From positions 1,302,001-1,366,000 of the forward strand of contig NC_017249.1 of assembly GCF_000284375.1 (NCBI RefSeq): a stretch of 64,000 nt of DNA, written 5' to 3'. The notes beneath the pieces are model-generated. The model was not told where the DNA came from and searched no databases. It was given only the letters and a program-made list of their open reading frames with translations. The translations under genes were made by a program, and so were the position numbers. The first letter of the stretch is position 1. Every line of letters starts with the position of its first letter. Shown in pieces: positions 35,479 through 44,122 of the stretch. This DNA comes from Bradyrhizobium japonicum USDA 6. Lineage in GTDB: Bacteria; Pseudomonadota; Alphaproteobacteria; Rhizobiales; Xanthobacteraceae.

Positions 35479-36891
35479 TCAGATCACCTTGCCGGGATTG
35501 AGCAGGTGATCGGGATCGAGCGCGGCCTTCAGCGTCCGCATCAACGCGATCTCGGCTTCGCTCCTGGCATGGCCCAGCCACTTCTTCTTCAGCGTGCCGA
35601 TGCCGTGCTCGGCGGAGACGCTGCCGCCCAGCTCGCGCACCAGACCGTAGATGATCGCATCCATCTCTTCCTTCGGTTGCTGCTCGACGGAAAGGCCGGT
35701 AACCCAGGACACGAGATGCAGATTGCCGTCGCCGATATGGCCGTAATAGACGCTCTCGCCCCCCCTGATGCCGGAGGCCAACGCGGCCTTGCAGCGGGTG
35801 ACGAACTCGTCCATCCGCGCCACCGCCAGCCCGATGTCATAGGAGATGTGCGGCCCCAGCACCTGGCCGAACTCGGCGCAGATGTCGCGCACGCGCCAGA
35901 ACGCCTGCGTCTGCGCCAGCGATTGCGCCACGGCGGCATCTGCGAGCAGCCCGCGCTCCATCAGCTCTTCGAGCCAGGCCTGGAAGCGCGGCGCATCCAG
36001 GCTCTCGTCGGTGCCTTGGGCCTCGACGAGCACGTAGAGACCTTGGCCTGCGGCGACCGGCGGCTTCACCCCGGCGCGCGTCGTGATCACGTCCCAATAG
36101 TCCGGCCACATCACCTCGAATGCCGACAGCAGCGGCCCGAGCCCGCTTCGCGCGGCATCGAGCAGAGCGATCACCGCGGCATAGTCCTTCAGCGCGCACA
36201 GTGCCGCCATGGTCGAGCGCGGTTTCGGGAACAGCCGCAACACCACGCGGGTGATGATGCCGAGAGTGCCTTCGGAGCCGATGAAGAGATGCTTGAGGTC
36301 ATAGCCCGCGTTGTTCTTCATCAGCTTGTTGAGGCTGGTGATGATGGTGCCGTCGGGCAGCACCACCTCCAGGCCGAGCACCAGTTCGCGCGTCATGCCG
36401 TAGCGGATCACGCGGTTGCCACCGGCATTGGTGGAGAGATTGCCGCCGATCGCGCAGGAGCCGCGCGAGCCGAGATCGAGCGGAAAGAAGAAGCCGGCTT
36501 CGTCCGCGGCCTTCTGGATCGTCTCCAGCGGCGTGCCCGATTTCACCGTCATCGTCATCGACGCCCGATCGATCTCCTCGATGCCGGTCATGCGCTCGAG
36601 CGAGATTGCGACCCAGCCTGCTTCGGGCGATGCGCCGCGGCACAGCCCGGTCAATCCGCCCTGCGGCACGAAGGGCAGCCGCGCCTGCCGGCAGGTCGCA
36701 ATCGCATCGGCAACGCCTTGCGCATCGACCGGTCGGATCACCGCAAGCGGCGTTTGCGGCAGGCTCGCGCTCCAGTCGTTGCAATTGCGCGCGGGCACGT
36801 CGGTGCCAACAAGCACCGCGGCCGCGCCGAGCTTGTCGCGCAAGGCGCCGAGCAACTGATCGGGCCGCTCAATGGGGCTCACCATGTTCAT
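35479..36891 (-). CDS. FAD-binding oxidase, glycolate oxidase GlcD/D-lactate dehydrogenase type
   Basis: This 470-residue flavoenzyme from an ATG at 36891 (AGGAGGT 5 bases upstream) has an N-terminal PCMH FAD domain ('FVPQGGLTGLCRGASPE', 'GSRGSCAIGGNLSTNAGGNRVIRYG', 'FIGSEGTLGIITRVVLRLFP'). A C-terminal substrate domain follows with 'VYYGHIGDGNLHL' (metal-binding histidines) and 'AEHGIGTLKKKWL'. It oxidises a D-2-hydroxy acid such as D-lactate, glycolate or D-2-hydroxyglutarate. No GlcE/GlcF partners are present, so it resembles the single-subunit type. It is co-directional with the GntR gene and divergent from a DapA-family aldolase, which suggests a sugar-acid or hydroxy-acid pathway. Confidence 0.92.
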   Translation of the reverse strand: MNMVSPIERPDQLLGALRDKLGAAAVLVGTDVPARNCNDWSASLPQTPLAVIRPVDAQGVADAIATCRQARLPFVPQGGLTGLCRGASPEAGWVAISLERMTGIEEIDRASMTMTVKSGTPLETIQKAADEAGFFFPLDLGSRGSCAIGGNLSTNAGGNRVIRYGMTRELVLGLEVVLPDGTIITSLNKLMKNNAGYDLKHLFIGSEGTLGIITRVVLRLFPKPRSTMAALCALKDYAAVIALLDAARSGLGPLLSAFEVMWPDYWDVITTRAGVKPPVAAGQGLYVLVEAQGTDESLDAPRFQAWLEELMERGLLADAAVAQSLAQTQAFWRVRDICAEFGQVLGPHISYDIGLAVARMDEFVTRCKAALASGIRGGESVYYGHIGDGNLHLVSWVTGLSVEQQPKEEMDAIIYGLVRELGGSVSAEHGIGTLKKKWLGHARSEAEIALMRTLKAALDPDHLLNPGKVI

Positions 36892-36959
36892 GCGAGACCT
36901 CCTCGGAATCTGGCTGCGTCTCATGCGCGCCGTGAAGGTGGAAAGGATTTGCGTCCGTC

Positions 36960-36976
36960 TTGTATGTAAGGTACAA
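36960..36976. promoter_or_regulatory. Candidate GntR (FCD) operator
   Basis: TTGTATGTAAGGTACAA is a dyad with perfect TTGTA/TACAA arms around 7 bases, resembling the TNGTNNNACNA-type sites of FCD regulators. It lies between the divergent FAD-oxidase (start 36891) and aldolase (start 37071) genes. The neighbouring AT-rich stretch could hold both promoters. Confidence 0.5.
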
Positions 36977-37070
36977 CATAAAAAGTAAAGCAAAAACAAG
37001 GCTCGGAAGGCCTCCTAAGATCGTTCGAGATCAGGGGCTTAGTCCGGGACCGCAGCTAATGGGTGGTGAG

Positions 37071-37955
37071 ATGACGGAGGCAATTCGCGGGTTCTGGGTG
37101 GCGTCGGCGACGCCGCTGGCGACTGATGGCAGCGTGGACTCCGCCAAGCTCGCCGCTCACGCCAGGCAGCTCTTCGGCAAGGGCGTCGACGGCGTCGTGC
37201 TGTTCGGCACCACCGGCGAGGGTACCTCCTTCAATGTCACTGAGCGTGTCGCGACCATCGAGGCCGTGCTCAAGGCCGGCGTCGCGCCCGAGCGGATCGG
37301 CATCGGCGGCGGCTTTCCCGCCCTCACCGACAGCATCGCGCTGACACGCGCCATGCTCGGTCTCGGCCTGCGCCACTTGCTGTATCTGCCGCCCTATTTC
37401 GATCGCGGTGTCACGCCCGAAGGCATCGAGGATGCTTTTGCCGCGATCATCGACGGCGTCGCCGACGATCGCCTGCGCGCCTCGCTCTATCACATCCCGC
37501 AGGTCTCCGGCGTTGCGATCCCGACCAGCGTCGCTGCGAACCTGCGCAAGCGTTACGGCAAGGTGGTTGCGGGCCTGAAGGATTCCAGCGGCGACTTCAA
37601 ACAGTTCCAGGCGTTCCGTGCTGCCGCGCCGGAGCTCGCCATCACCGTCGGCAACGAAGCCGACATCACCCGCGCGATCGCCGCCGGCGGCGCCGGCACC
37701 ATCTGCGGCATGGCCAACGTCGTGCCCGAGCTGGTCAAGGGCATGGTTGACGGCAAGGACGTCGAGGCGCGCATGCAAGCCGCGACAGATGTCGTGCTGA
37801 ACACGCCGTCGTTCATCGCGACGCTGAAGGCAATCCTCGCCGCGCAGACGGGCGACGCGGGCTGGCTGCGCGTGCGCCCGCCGTTCCGTGCCTCGTCCGA
37901 TGGTGCGGCGCTCAAGCGAAAGATTGACGAGCTGATTGCTCCTGCCATCGCGTGA
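37071..37955 (+). CDS. DapA/NAL family aldolase (dihydrodipicolinate synthase-like)
   Basis: This 294-residue TIM-barrel lyase starts at 37071 after GGTGG. The GTTGEG substrate loop (46-51), the proton-relay tyrosine in 'LYHIPQVSG' (Tyr 140) and the Schiff-base lysine in 'VAGLKDSSGD' (Lys 170) are all in place. The C-terminal half differs from true DapA, and the context (GntR regulator, 2-hydroxy-acid oxidase) points to a catabolic 2-keto-3-deoxy-acid or similar aldolase rather than lysine synthesis. An upstream in-frame ATG at 36960 is rejected because it would run through the operator. Confidence 0.88.
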   Translation: MTEAIRGFWVASATPLATDGSVDSAKLAAHARQLFGKGVDGVVLFGTTGEGTSFNVTERVATIEAVLKAGVAPERIGIGGGFPALTDSIALTRAMLGLGLRHLLYLPPYFDRGVTPEGIEDAFAAIIDGVADDRLRASLYHIPQVSGVAIPTSVAANLRKRYGKVVAGLKDSSGDFKQFQAFRAAAPELAITVGNEADITRAIAAGGAGTICGMANVVPELVKGMVDGKDVEARMQAATDVVLNTPSFIATLKAILAAQTGDAGWLRVRPPFRASSDGAALKRKIDELIAPAIA

Positions 37956-38054
37956 AATGTCTAACCTTCGTGACACGTTGCCGTAAATTCGCGCGCAGCG
38001 TGTCGCGATCCCAGCGATATCAATCGGTGATTGCCGTTCGGTGCGCTGATGCGC

Positions 38055-38068
38055 TTAGAACGATTCAA
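38055..38068. promoter_or_regulatory. Possible iron-control (ICE-like) element
   Basis: TTAGAACGATTCAA lies about 100 bases upstream of the TonB-dependent receptor gene. It resembles the TTAGAA-N3-TTC core that I recall for Irr-regulated iron control elements in rhizobia, although the right arm is degraded. A related CGATTCAA occurs again at 38077-38084. The match is suggestive only. Confidence 0.25.
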
Positions 38069-38129
38069 CACTAGAGCGATTCAAGCTCGCCTACGGTTCT
38101 CTTCGATCCCGCCGACTGTTACAGGCGCG

Positions 38130-38155
38130 CACTTCAATGTTCGTGACTTGAAGTG
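38130..38155 (+). promoter_or_regulatory. Inverted repeat adjoining the receptor start codon
   Basis: Perfect 8-base arms CACTTCAA (38130-38137) and TTGAAGTG (38148-38155) are separated by 10 bases. The right arm ends two bases before the ATG at 38158. In the mRNA this would form a hairpin covering the ribosome-binding region; in DNA it could be a regulator site. Confidence 0.45.
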
Positions 38156-38157
38156 GA

Positions 38158-40491
38158 ATGAAAGTGCGTGCCTTCGTGGATGGCCAGCGCGTCAGCGGCC
38201 ATCGTCATCGTGCCGGCAAGAGCCGTGCAGGTCTTCTCCTCGGCGCAGCGGTGCTGATCGTCGAATCCCCCTCGAACACGACGACCGCGCAGGCGCAATC
38301 GGCGCTGCCGCCGGTGACAGTGGAAGCGCCGGTGCAGCGACCGAAACCGGCGCGCGCATCTGAATCGCCCCAGCGCCGGACGCAAGCCGCCGCGCGCCAG
38401 CGCAGCCGGAATGCCGCGACACCCGCAGCACCGACGATATCGGAACGTGCAGCCGCCGCGGCTGCCGCGCAGCAGGCTGCCAAGCTCGGTTACCGTGCGA
38501 TGCCGAGTTCGACCACACTGCGCAGCGGCGCCTCGCCCCTCGATACCTCGCAGGCGGTCAACGTCGTGCCTGAACAGGTGTTGAAGGACCAGCTCCCGCG
38601 GAACATCGACGATGCGCTCATCAATGTCTCCGGCATCACTCAGACCAACACGCTCGCCGGCAGCCAGGACGCGGTGATCCGCCGCGGCTTCGGCGACAAC
38701 CGCGACGGTTCGATCATGCGCAACGGCATGCCGCTGGTGCAGGGCCGAAGCTTCAATCCCGCGGTCGAAAGCGTCGAGGTGCTGAAGGGGCCGGCCTCGC
38801 TGCTCTACGGCATCATGGATCCCGGCGGCATCGTCAACACCATCAGCAAGCGCCCGGAGCTTTATCAGCACGGTTCGGTCACGCTGCTGGGCTCGGCATT
38901 CAGTGCCTCGAAAACCGGTGCCGACGGTCTGCTCGACGTTACCGGTCCGATCGGCGATCAGGGCCTTGCCTATCGCTTCATCGGCTACGGCGTCAGCGAG
39001 GATTACTGGCGCAATTTCGGCCGCCACCGCGAGATGCTGGTCGCACCGTCGCTGGCCTGGTACGGCCAGGACACCACGGTTCAGCTCAACTACGAGCACC
39101 GCGAGTTCATCTATCCGTTCGATCGCGGCACGGCGTTCAATCCGGTGACCAAGGCACCGCTCGCGGTGCCATCCACGCGCCGGCTCGATGAGCCCTTCAA
39201 CAACACCTGGGGCACCTCGGACTTGATGCAAGCCTCGATCGAGCACCGCTTCAACCAGGATTGGAAGCTCTACGCCGGCTACAGCTACAACACCGAAACC
39301 TTCAGCGCCAACCAGCTCCGCATCTCCACCCTCAACTTCACGACGGGCGTTGAGACGCGCAGCAACGACGGCACGCAGGGCTCGCTCAGCAATGCCAGCT
39401 ATGGAACGTCGTACATTTCCGGCAGCTTCTGGCTCGGCAATATGCGCAACGAGGTGGTATTCGGCGGCGACGGCCAGTATCGCACCATCTATCGCGACAA
39501 TCTGATCCGGCAGGCGACTCCCGCCATCAACGTCTACAATCCCGTCTACGGGTTGGTCGGACCGGGCACGACGGTATCAAACAGCGATAGCGCACAGACC
39601 GACAAGCTCGGCCAATGGTCGCTGTTCTTCCAGGACACCCTGCATCTCACCGAACGGTTCGCCCTGGTTGGCGGCGTCCGTTACATGGACTACGACCAGA
39701 TCGCCGGGCGCGGAAAGCCATTCGTCACCAACACCAACGTGTCGCAAGACAAGGTGCTTCCCCTCGGCGGGGCCATTCTCAAGCTGACCAAGGAGGTCTC
39801 GCTGTATGCGAGCTACACCGAGTCGTTGAAGCCCAATTCGACCATTGCGCCGATCGGTATCGTGATCGATTCGAATGTCGCGCCCGAAGAAGGCGTGTCA
39901 TACGAGACCGGCGTGAAGTTCGATCTGAACAAGCGCATCTCAGGTACGCTGGCGCTCTACGATCTCGACAAGACGAACGTGCAGACGACGAAGACGAACA
40001 GCGCGGGTGTGGTCGAGCTCCACACCGTCGGTCGCGCCCGCTCGCGGGGCGTCGAGCTGGATGTCACCGGCAAGCTCACCGACAGCTGGGCCTTGATCGG
40101 CAGCTACGGCTACACCGACGCCCGCGTGACGGCGTCCGAGGATGTGACGCTGCTCGGGAAGAAGCTGCAGAACGTCGCGCTGAACACGGCCTCGCTCTAT
40201 CTGGTCTATGATTTCGGTACAGCTTTGCCGGGCCAGCTCCGCCTCGGCGGCGGCGCGCGCTATGTCGGCGACCGTCCCGGTGATGCGATCAACAGCTTCT
40301 TCTTGCCGTCCTATGTGGTCGCCGATATTTTCGCGACCTATGAGACGAAATACCAGAATACGCCGGTGATCTATCAGCTCAACGTCAAGAACCTGTTCGA
40401 CACCGTCTATTATCCCTCCGCCGTCAACAATCTGAACGTCGCGATCGGCGATGCGCGCCGCGTGTCGCTGTCCGCAACGGTGAAGTTCTAG
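38158..40491 (+). CDS. TonB-dependent siderophore receptor
   Basis: This 777-residue outer-membrane receptor starts with a long signal peptide (to about 'TTTAQAQS', residue 48) and a Pro/Arg/Ala-rich linker. A plug domain follows (about 120-235, 'VVPEQVLKDQLPRNIDDALINVSGI', 'IRRGFGDNRDGSIMRNGMPL', 'VEVLKGPASLLYGIMDPGGIVNTISKRP'), then a 22-stranded barrel ending in phenylalanine ('VSLSATVKF'). Hydroxamate-type receptors of the FhuA/FpvA class share this plan. It imports a ferric siderophore with TonB energy. Two genes follow at 2-base spacing and by overlap (ferric-type binding protein, PepSY protein), so an iron-uptake operon is likely. Confidence 0.94.
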   Translation: MKVRAFVDGQRVSGHRHRAGKSRAGLLLGAAVLIVESPSNTTTAQAQSALPPVTVEAPVQRPKPARASESPQRRTQAAARQRSRNAATPAAPTISERAAAAAAAQQAAKLGYRAMPSSTTLRSGASPLDTSQAVNVVPEQVLKDQLPRNIDDALINVSGITQTNTLAGSQDAVIRRGFGDNRDGSIMRNGMPLVQGRSFNPAVESVEVLKGPASLLYGIMDPGGIVNTISKRPELYQHGSVTLLGSAFSASKTGADGLLDVTGPIGDQGLAYRFIGYGVSEDYWRNFGRHREMLVAPSLAWYGQDTTVQLNYEHREFIYPFDRGTAFNPVTKAPLAVPSTRRLDEPFNNTWGTSDLMQASIEHRFNQDWKLYAGYSYNTETFSANQLRISTLNFTTGVETRSNDGTQGSLSNASYGTSYISGSFWLGNMRNEVVFGGDGQYRTIYRDNLIRQATPAINVYNPVYGLVGPGTTVSNSDSAQTDKLGQWSLFFQDTLHLTERFALVGGVRYMDYDQIAGRGKPFVTNTNVSQDKVLPLGGAILKLTKEVSLYASYTESLKPNSTIAPIGIVIDSNVAPEEGVSYETGVKFDLNKRISGTLALYDLDKTNVQTTKTNSAGVVELHTVGRARSRGVELDVTGKLTDSWALIGSYGYTDARVTASEDVTLLGKKLQNVALNTASLYLVYDFGTALPGQLRLGGGARYVGDRPGDAINSFFLPSYVVADIFATYETKYQNTPVIYQLNVKNLFDTVYYPSAVNNLNVAIGDARRVSLSATVKF

Positions 40492-40493
40492 CG

Positions 40494-41522
40494 ATGGCGG
40501 TGCGGCACAAAGCCATCGCGGTCCTGATCGCGGCGACGTCTGCCTGCCTTGCTGCCACAGGTACGAGCCGCGCCGAGGAGATCACGCTCTATTCGACCAG
40601 GGAGGCCGCCCTGGTCGAGCCGGTCGTTGCGGCCTTCACGGAAGCCGGCGGCGTCAAGGTGAAAATCGTCTTCGTCGAGGATAGCCTCGTCAAGCGACTT
40701 GCGTCGGAAGGCGTCGCATCGCCCGCCGACGTATTGATGACGATCGGGCTGGACAAGACGACCCAGCTCTCCACCCGCGGTCTGACGCAAGCCTTCACGT
40801 CGTCGCGTCTCGACCAGGTGGTCCCTCCAAATCTCCGTGGTAACGGCGCGCAATGGCTTGCGCTTTCCGTCCGACCGCGTGTTGCCTTTGTGCGCAAGGA
40901 CAGCGCGCTTGCTTCGATCGACTATGAAGATCTCTCCGCTCCCAATTGGCGCGGCGAGCTCTGCATGCGCTCGCCGTTACATCAGAACAATGTCGCGCTG
41001 GTTGCGGCCTATCTCGTCCATCACGGCGAGGCCGCGACGGAGGCCTGGCTCGCCGGCCTGAAGGCCAATCTCGCGCACAAGCCTGATGGCAAGGACAACG
41101 ACGTGATCCGCGAGATCGCGCAAGGCACGTGCAAGATCGGCATCGGCAACACCGTGGCATTGGCGCAATTGCGCGACGGACGGGAAGGGGCCGACTGGCG
41201 TGCCTGGGCGATGGAGGTCAGGGCGGTGCCATCGACATTCAGGGGCGGCGGCACGCATGTGAACCTCACCGGCGCGGCCATCGCGAAACAGGCGCCGCAT
41301 CCGGCGTTGGCGCGACAATTCCTCGAATTTCTTGTCACGCCGGCAGCGCAGCGGATCTTTGTCGCTGCCGAGTTGGAATACCCCGTGCTTGCAGCAGCGG
41401 AGCGTGCACTCATTGTTGCCGAAATGGGCACGTTCATCGCCGATGCAATTTCGATCGACCAGATCGCCGCACATCAGCAGGCCGCGATCTCGCTTATCAA
41501 GAAGGTTGGCTTCGATGAGTAG
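40494..41522 (+). CDS. Periplasmic ferric-iron-type (FutA/FbpA-like) binding protein
   Basis: This 342-residue protein has a signal peptide cut near residue 27 and the FbpA family plan: 'ITLYSTREAALVEPVVAAF', 'FVRKDSALASIDYEDLSAPNWRGELCMRS', 'GTHVNLTGAAIAKQAPHPALARQFLEFLVTP', 'AAELEYPVL'. In FbpA/FutA the segment after GNT is a Tyr-Tyr pair that coordinates iron; here it is GIGNTVALAQL (Val 221, Ala 222). Iron coordination must therefore differ, or the ligand is an iron chelate. It starts 2 bases after the receptor stop and overlaps the PepSY gene by 8 bases. No ABC permease or ATPase is adjacent. Confidence 0.88.
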   Translation: MAVRHKAIAVLIAATSACLAATGTSRAEEITLYSTREAALVEPVVAAFTEAGGVKVKIVFVEDSLVKRLASEGVASPADVLMTIGLDKTTQLSTRGLTQAFTSSRLDQVVPPNLRGNGAQWLALSVRPRVAFVRKDSALASIDYEDLSAPNWRGELCMRSPLHQNNVALVAAYLVHHGEAATEAWLAGLKANLAHKPDGKDNDVIREIAQGTCKIGIGNTVALAQLRDGREGADWRAWAMEVRAVPSTFRGGGTHVNLTGAAIAKQAPHPALARQFLEFLVTPAAQRIFVAAELEYPVLAAAERALIVAEMGTFIADAISIDQIAAHQQAAISLIKKVGFDE

Positions 41523-42696
41523 GGTGGGGCATCACATCAAGGCCGCTCTGCACCAGATTCACTCGATCGCGGGCCTCGTGCTTGCGCTGCTGCTGGCTCT
41601 GATCGCGCTGACCGGTTCGATCATGAGCTTTGAGGACGAGATCGGCGACTATCTGAATAGCGCTATCATGCAGGTGGCGCCGCGCCAGGCGCCGGCGTTG
41701 ATGCCGGACGAACTGGTGGCCCGGCTGAAGGCGGAGCAGGACCTCGGCAAGGTTTCGGCCGTCACGCTGTCGAGCGATCCGGCCGCGGCGGTGCGTGTCC
41801 GCTTCGCGCGCGACGAGCAGGGCGCGCGGCCGACATCGCTCTATGTCGATCCCTACGACGCGCGCGTGCTGGGTGCGCCGCGTGGCGAGGAGTTCTTCGC
41901 GACCGTGCGCAGGCTGCATCGCTGGCTGTTGATCCCCGGCGATGCCAAGGGGTGGGGGCGCCAGATTACCGGCATCGCCGCGCTCGGCCTGATCGTCATG
42001 CTCATCTCGGGCCTCGTGCTGCGCTGGCCGCGCCGCGCCGCCAGCGTGAAGATGTGGCTGAAGCCAAATCTCGGTCTCAGTGGCCGCGGCCTGCACCGCT
42101 CGCTGCACGCGGTGATCGGCACCTGGGTGTTGCCGGTCTATTTGGTGATGACGCTGACCGGGCTCTGGTACTCGTTCGACTGGTACAAGGACGGCGTGGT
42201 CTGGCTGCTGTCGCGTCCGCATGTTGCCGCCGCGAAGATGCAGCCGAAGCAGCCGCGCGCCGCGGGGCGTTCCGAGCCGGCTCAGCCGGCGGGATTTGAT
42301 CTTGCGTGGTCGACGCTCCAGCGCGAGGAAGGCGATCGTTTCTCCAAAGCGCTGCTGACGCTGCCAGCTGGTCCGGGCACGGTCATTCGGATCCGGTCGT
42401 GGCCGAAGGATTCGACGCTCGATACCACGCGCGACGAATTCCGCGTGGATGCGGTCACTGGGCAGGTGATCTCGGCGGAGCGCTATGCCGACAAGACGCT
42501 CGGCGAGAAGATCATCGCGAACGTGCTCGACATCCATCGCGGCGCGTTCCTGGGTTGGCCCGGCAAGCTCGCCTTCATGATTGCAGCAGCGTTGATGCCG
42601 CTGTTCTCGGTCACCGGCATTTTGCTCTATCTGTCGCGCCGCAGGCTGCGGCGCCCCGCGCAGCCGCCGCTCGGGCGGCTGGTTCCGGGCGAGTGA
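41515..42696 (+). CDS. PepSY-associated TM domain protein (iron-regulated type)
   Basis: This 393-residue inner-membrane protein starts within the end of the binding-protein gene. It has about four membrane helices: 'IHSIAGLVLALLLALIALTGSIMSFEDEI' (14-42), helices near 150-180 and 205-230, and 'LAFMIAAALMPLFSVTGILLYLSRRR' near the C-terminus. PepSY-like periplasmic segments lie between. Conserved histidines in 'LHQIHSIAG' and 'LHRSLHAVIGTW' resemble the family of putative siderophore ferric reductases (PiuB/FsrB/FoxB-like). The operon context supports reduction of imported ferric siderophore, which is inference. Confidence 0.9.
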   Translation: MSRVGHHIKAALHQIHSIAGLVLALLLALIALTGSIMSFEDEIGDYLNSAIMQVAPRQAPALMPDELVARLKAEQDLGKVSAVTLSSDPAAAVRVRFARDEQGARPTSLYVDPYDARVLGAPRGEEFFATVRRLHRWLLIPGDAKGWGRQITGIAALGLIVMLISGLVLRWPRRAASVKMWLKPNLGLSGRGLHRSLHAVIGTWVLPVYLVMTLTGLWYSFDWYKDGVVWLLSRPHVAAAKMQPKQPRAAGRSEPAQPAGFDLAWSTLQREEGDRFSKALLTLPAGPGTVIRIRSWPKDSTLDTTRDEFRVDAVTGQVISAERYADKTLGEKIIANVLDIHRGAFLGWPGKLAFMIAAALMPLFSVTGILLYLSRRRLRRPAQPPLGRLVPGE

Positions 42697-42769
42697 ACGG
42701 CCGCGAAGACTAGCCAAGCGCGCGACAATCGTTCAAAAGCCCTTGGCCTTACTTGCCAGGGTTCACGCC

Positions 42770-44002
42770 ATGAAGCTTCCAACTGTCACCCCCGCCGATA
42801 TCCGCCGCGCGTTGCTGCTGCGCGAGGAGATCGCGCTGCTCGATCTCAGGTACGAGGCCGGCTTCGCCACCGGACATCCGCTTTTTGCCGCCAACATGGC
42901 CGCGGACCGGATCGCGATCGAGGCCGAGGTGAGGCTGCCGCGCAAGGACGTCGCGATCGCGCTCTATGATGATGGTGAGGGGCTTGTTGCAACCGGCGCC
43001 GAACGGCTTGCCGTGCTGGGCTACACCAATGTCAGTGCGCTCGACGGCGGGCTGAAGGCCTGGCGCGATGCGGGCTATCAGGTGTTCGAGGACGTCAATT
43101 CCTATTCCAAGGCATTCGGCGAGCTGGTCGAAGCGCGGCGGCACACGCCGTCGTTCAGCGCCGACGAAGTGGCAAAGCTGATTGCGGACAAGGCCAACAT
43201 CGCGATCCTCGATGTTCGCCGCTTCGACGAATATGCGACCATGAACATTCCGGGCTCGGTCAGCGTGCCCGGCGCTGAGCTGGTGCTGCGGGCAGGGCAG
43301 GCCGCGCCCGATCCCGACACCACCATCATTGTCAATTGCGCCGGCCGCACGCGCTCGATCATCGGCACCCAGTCGCTGATCAATGCCGGCGTGCCCAACA
43401 AGGTGCGGGCGCTGCGCAACGGCACCATCGGCTGGACGCTGGCGCGGCACACGCTCGATCACGGTGCTGAGCGGCGCGGTGCGATCGGGCCGTTCGAGGG
43501 CGGCCCGGCCAATGCGCGCGATGTCGCCTATCGCGCCGGTGTTCGCCATATCGGAGCGAACGAGGCGAAAGCGCTCGCAGCGCGGACCGATCGCACGCTC
43601 TATCGCTTCGACGTGCGCGACGCGGAGGAATTTGCGGCCGGCCATCTCCCCGGCTTCCGCCACTATCCCGGTGGCCAGCTCGTCCAGGAAACCGACATGG
43701 CCGCGCCCGTGCGCGGCGCGCGCATCCTCCTGACCGACGACCAGGGCGTGCGTGCCGACATGACGGCATCCTGGCTCGCGCAGATGGGCTGGGAGGTCTA
43801 CGTCCTCGAAGGCGGCTATGACGTCACGCTCGAGATCGGCCCGCCGCGGGTGCTGCCAAAGCCCGATCCGGCGCATCGCTACCGCCGGCCCTACGAAGGT
43901 ACTGACGTCGCCGAGCGCGCGATGCAGGCCTATCTCGACTGGGAATACGGTCTCGTCGAGCAACTCCGGCTCGACGGCACGCATGGGTTCTATGTGATCT
44001 GA
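42770..44002 (+). CDS. Multi-domain rhodanese-related sulfurtransferase
   Basis: This 410-residue cytoplasmic protein contains three rhodanese-like domains (about 5-115, 125-225, 265-370). Only the middle one carries a catalytic cysteine, in VNCAGRTRS (Cys 190); the first has ALYDDGEG and the third LLTDDQGVRA at that place. It would transfer sulfane sulfur through the central domain, with the outer two structural. It starts 73 bases after the PepSY gene and is probably transcribed separately. Some homologues associate with cysteine metabolism, but nothing here proves that; serA follows 120 bases later. Confidence 0.9.
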   Translation: MKLPTVTPADIRRALLLREEIALLDLRYEAGFATGHPLFAANMAADRIAIEAEVRLPRKDVAIALYDDGEGLVATGAERLAVLGYTNVSALDGGLKAWRDAGYQVFEDVNSYSKAFGELVEARRHTPSFSADEVAKLIADKANIAILDVRRFDEYATMNIPGSVSVPGAELVLRAGQAAPDPDTTIIVNCAGRTRSIIGTQSLINAGVPNKVRALRNGTIGWTLARHTLDHGAERRGAIGPFEGGPANARDVAYRAGVRHIGANEAKALAARTDRTLYRFDVRDAEEFAAGHLPGFRHYPGGQLVQETDMAAPVRGARILLTDDQGVRADMTASWLAQMGWEVYVLEGGYDVTLEIGPPRVLPKPDPAHRYRRPYEGTDVAERAMQAYLDWEYGLVEQLRLDGTHGFYVI

Positions 44003-44122
44003 CCGGGCGGCCACCGTAAACACTTACCGCCCCGCCATCTTCTCCCCATATCCTAACCCTATTGTGCTGCATCTCCCCCGCGGTCTATGAGCTGCGGCAA
44101 AGTTGTGACCAACGGAGATTCC

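Noticed and set aside
37071..37955. Assignment of this gene as the biosynthetic dapA
   Set aside because: The C-terminal sequence and the GntR/oxidase context fit a catabolic member better, although the catalytic Lys and Tyr are kept.
37956..38157. Cobalamin or other riboswitch upstream of the TonB-dependent receptor
   Set aside because: No B12-box or other conserved riboswitch core could be recognised in the 200-base leader.
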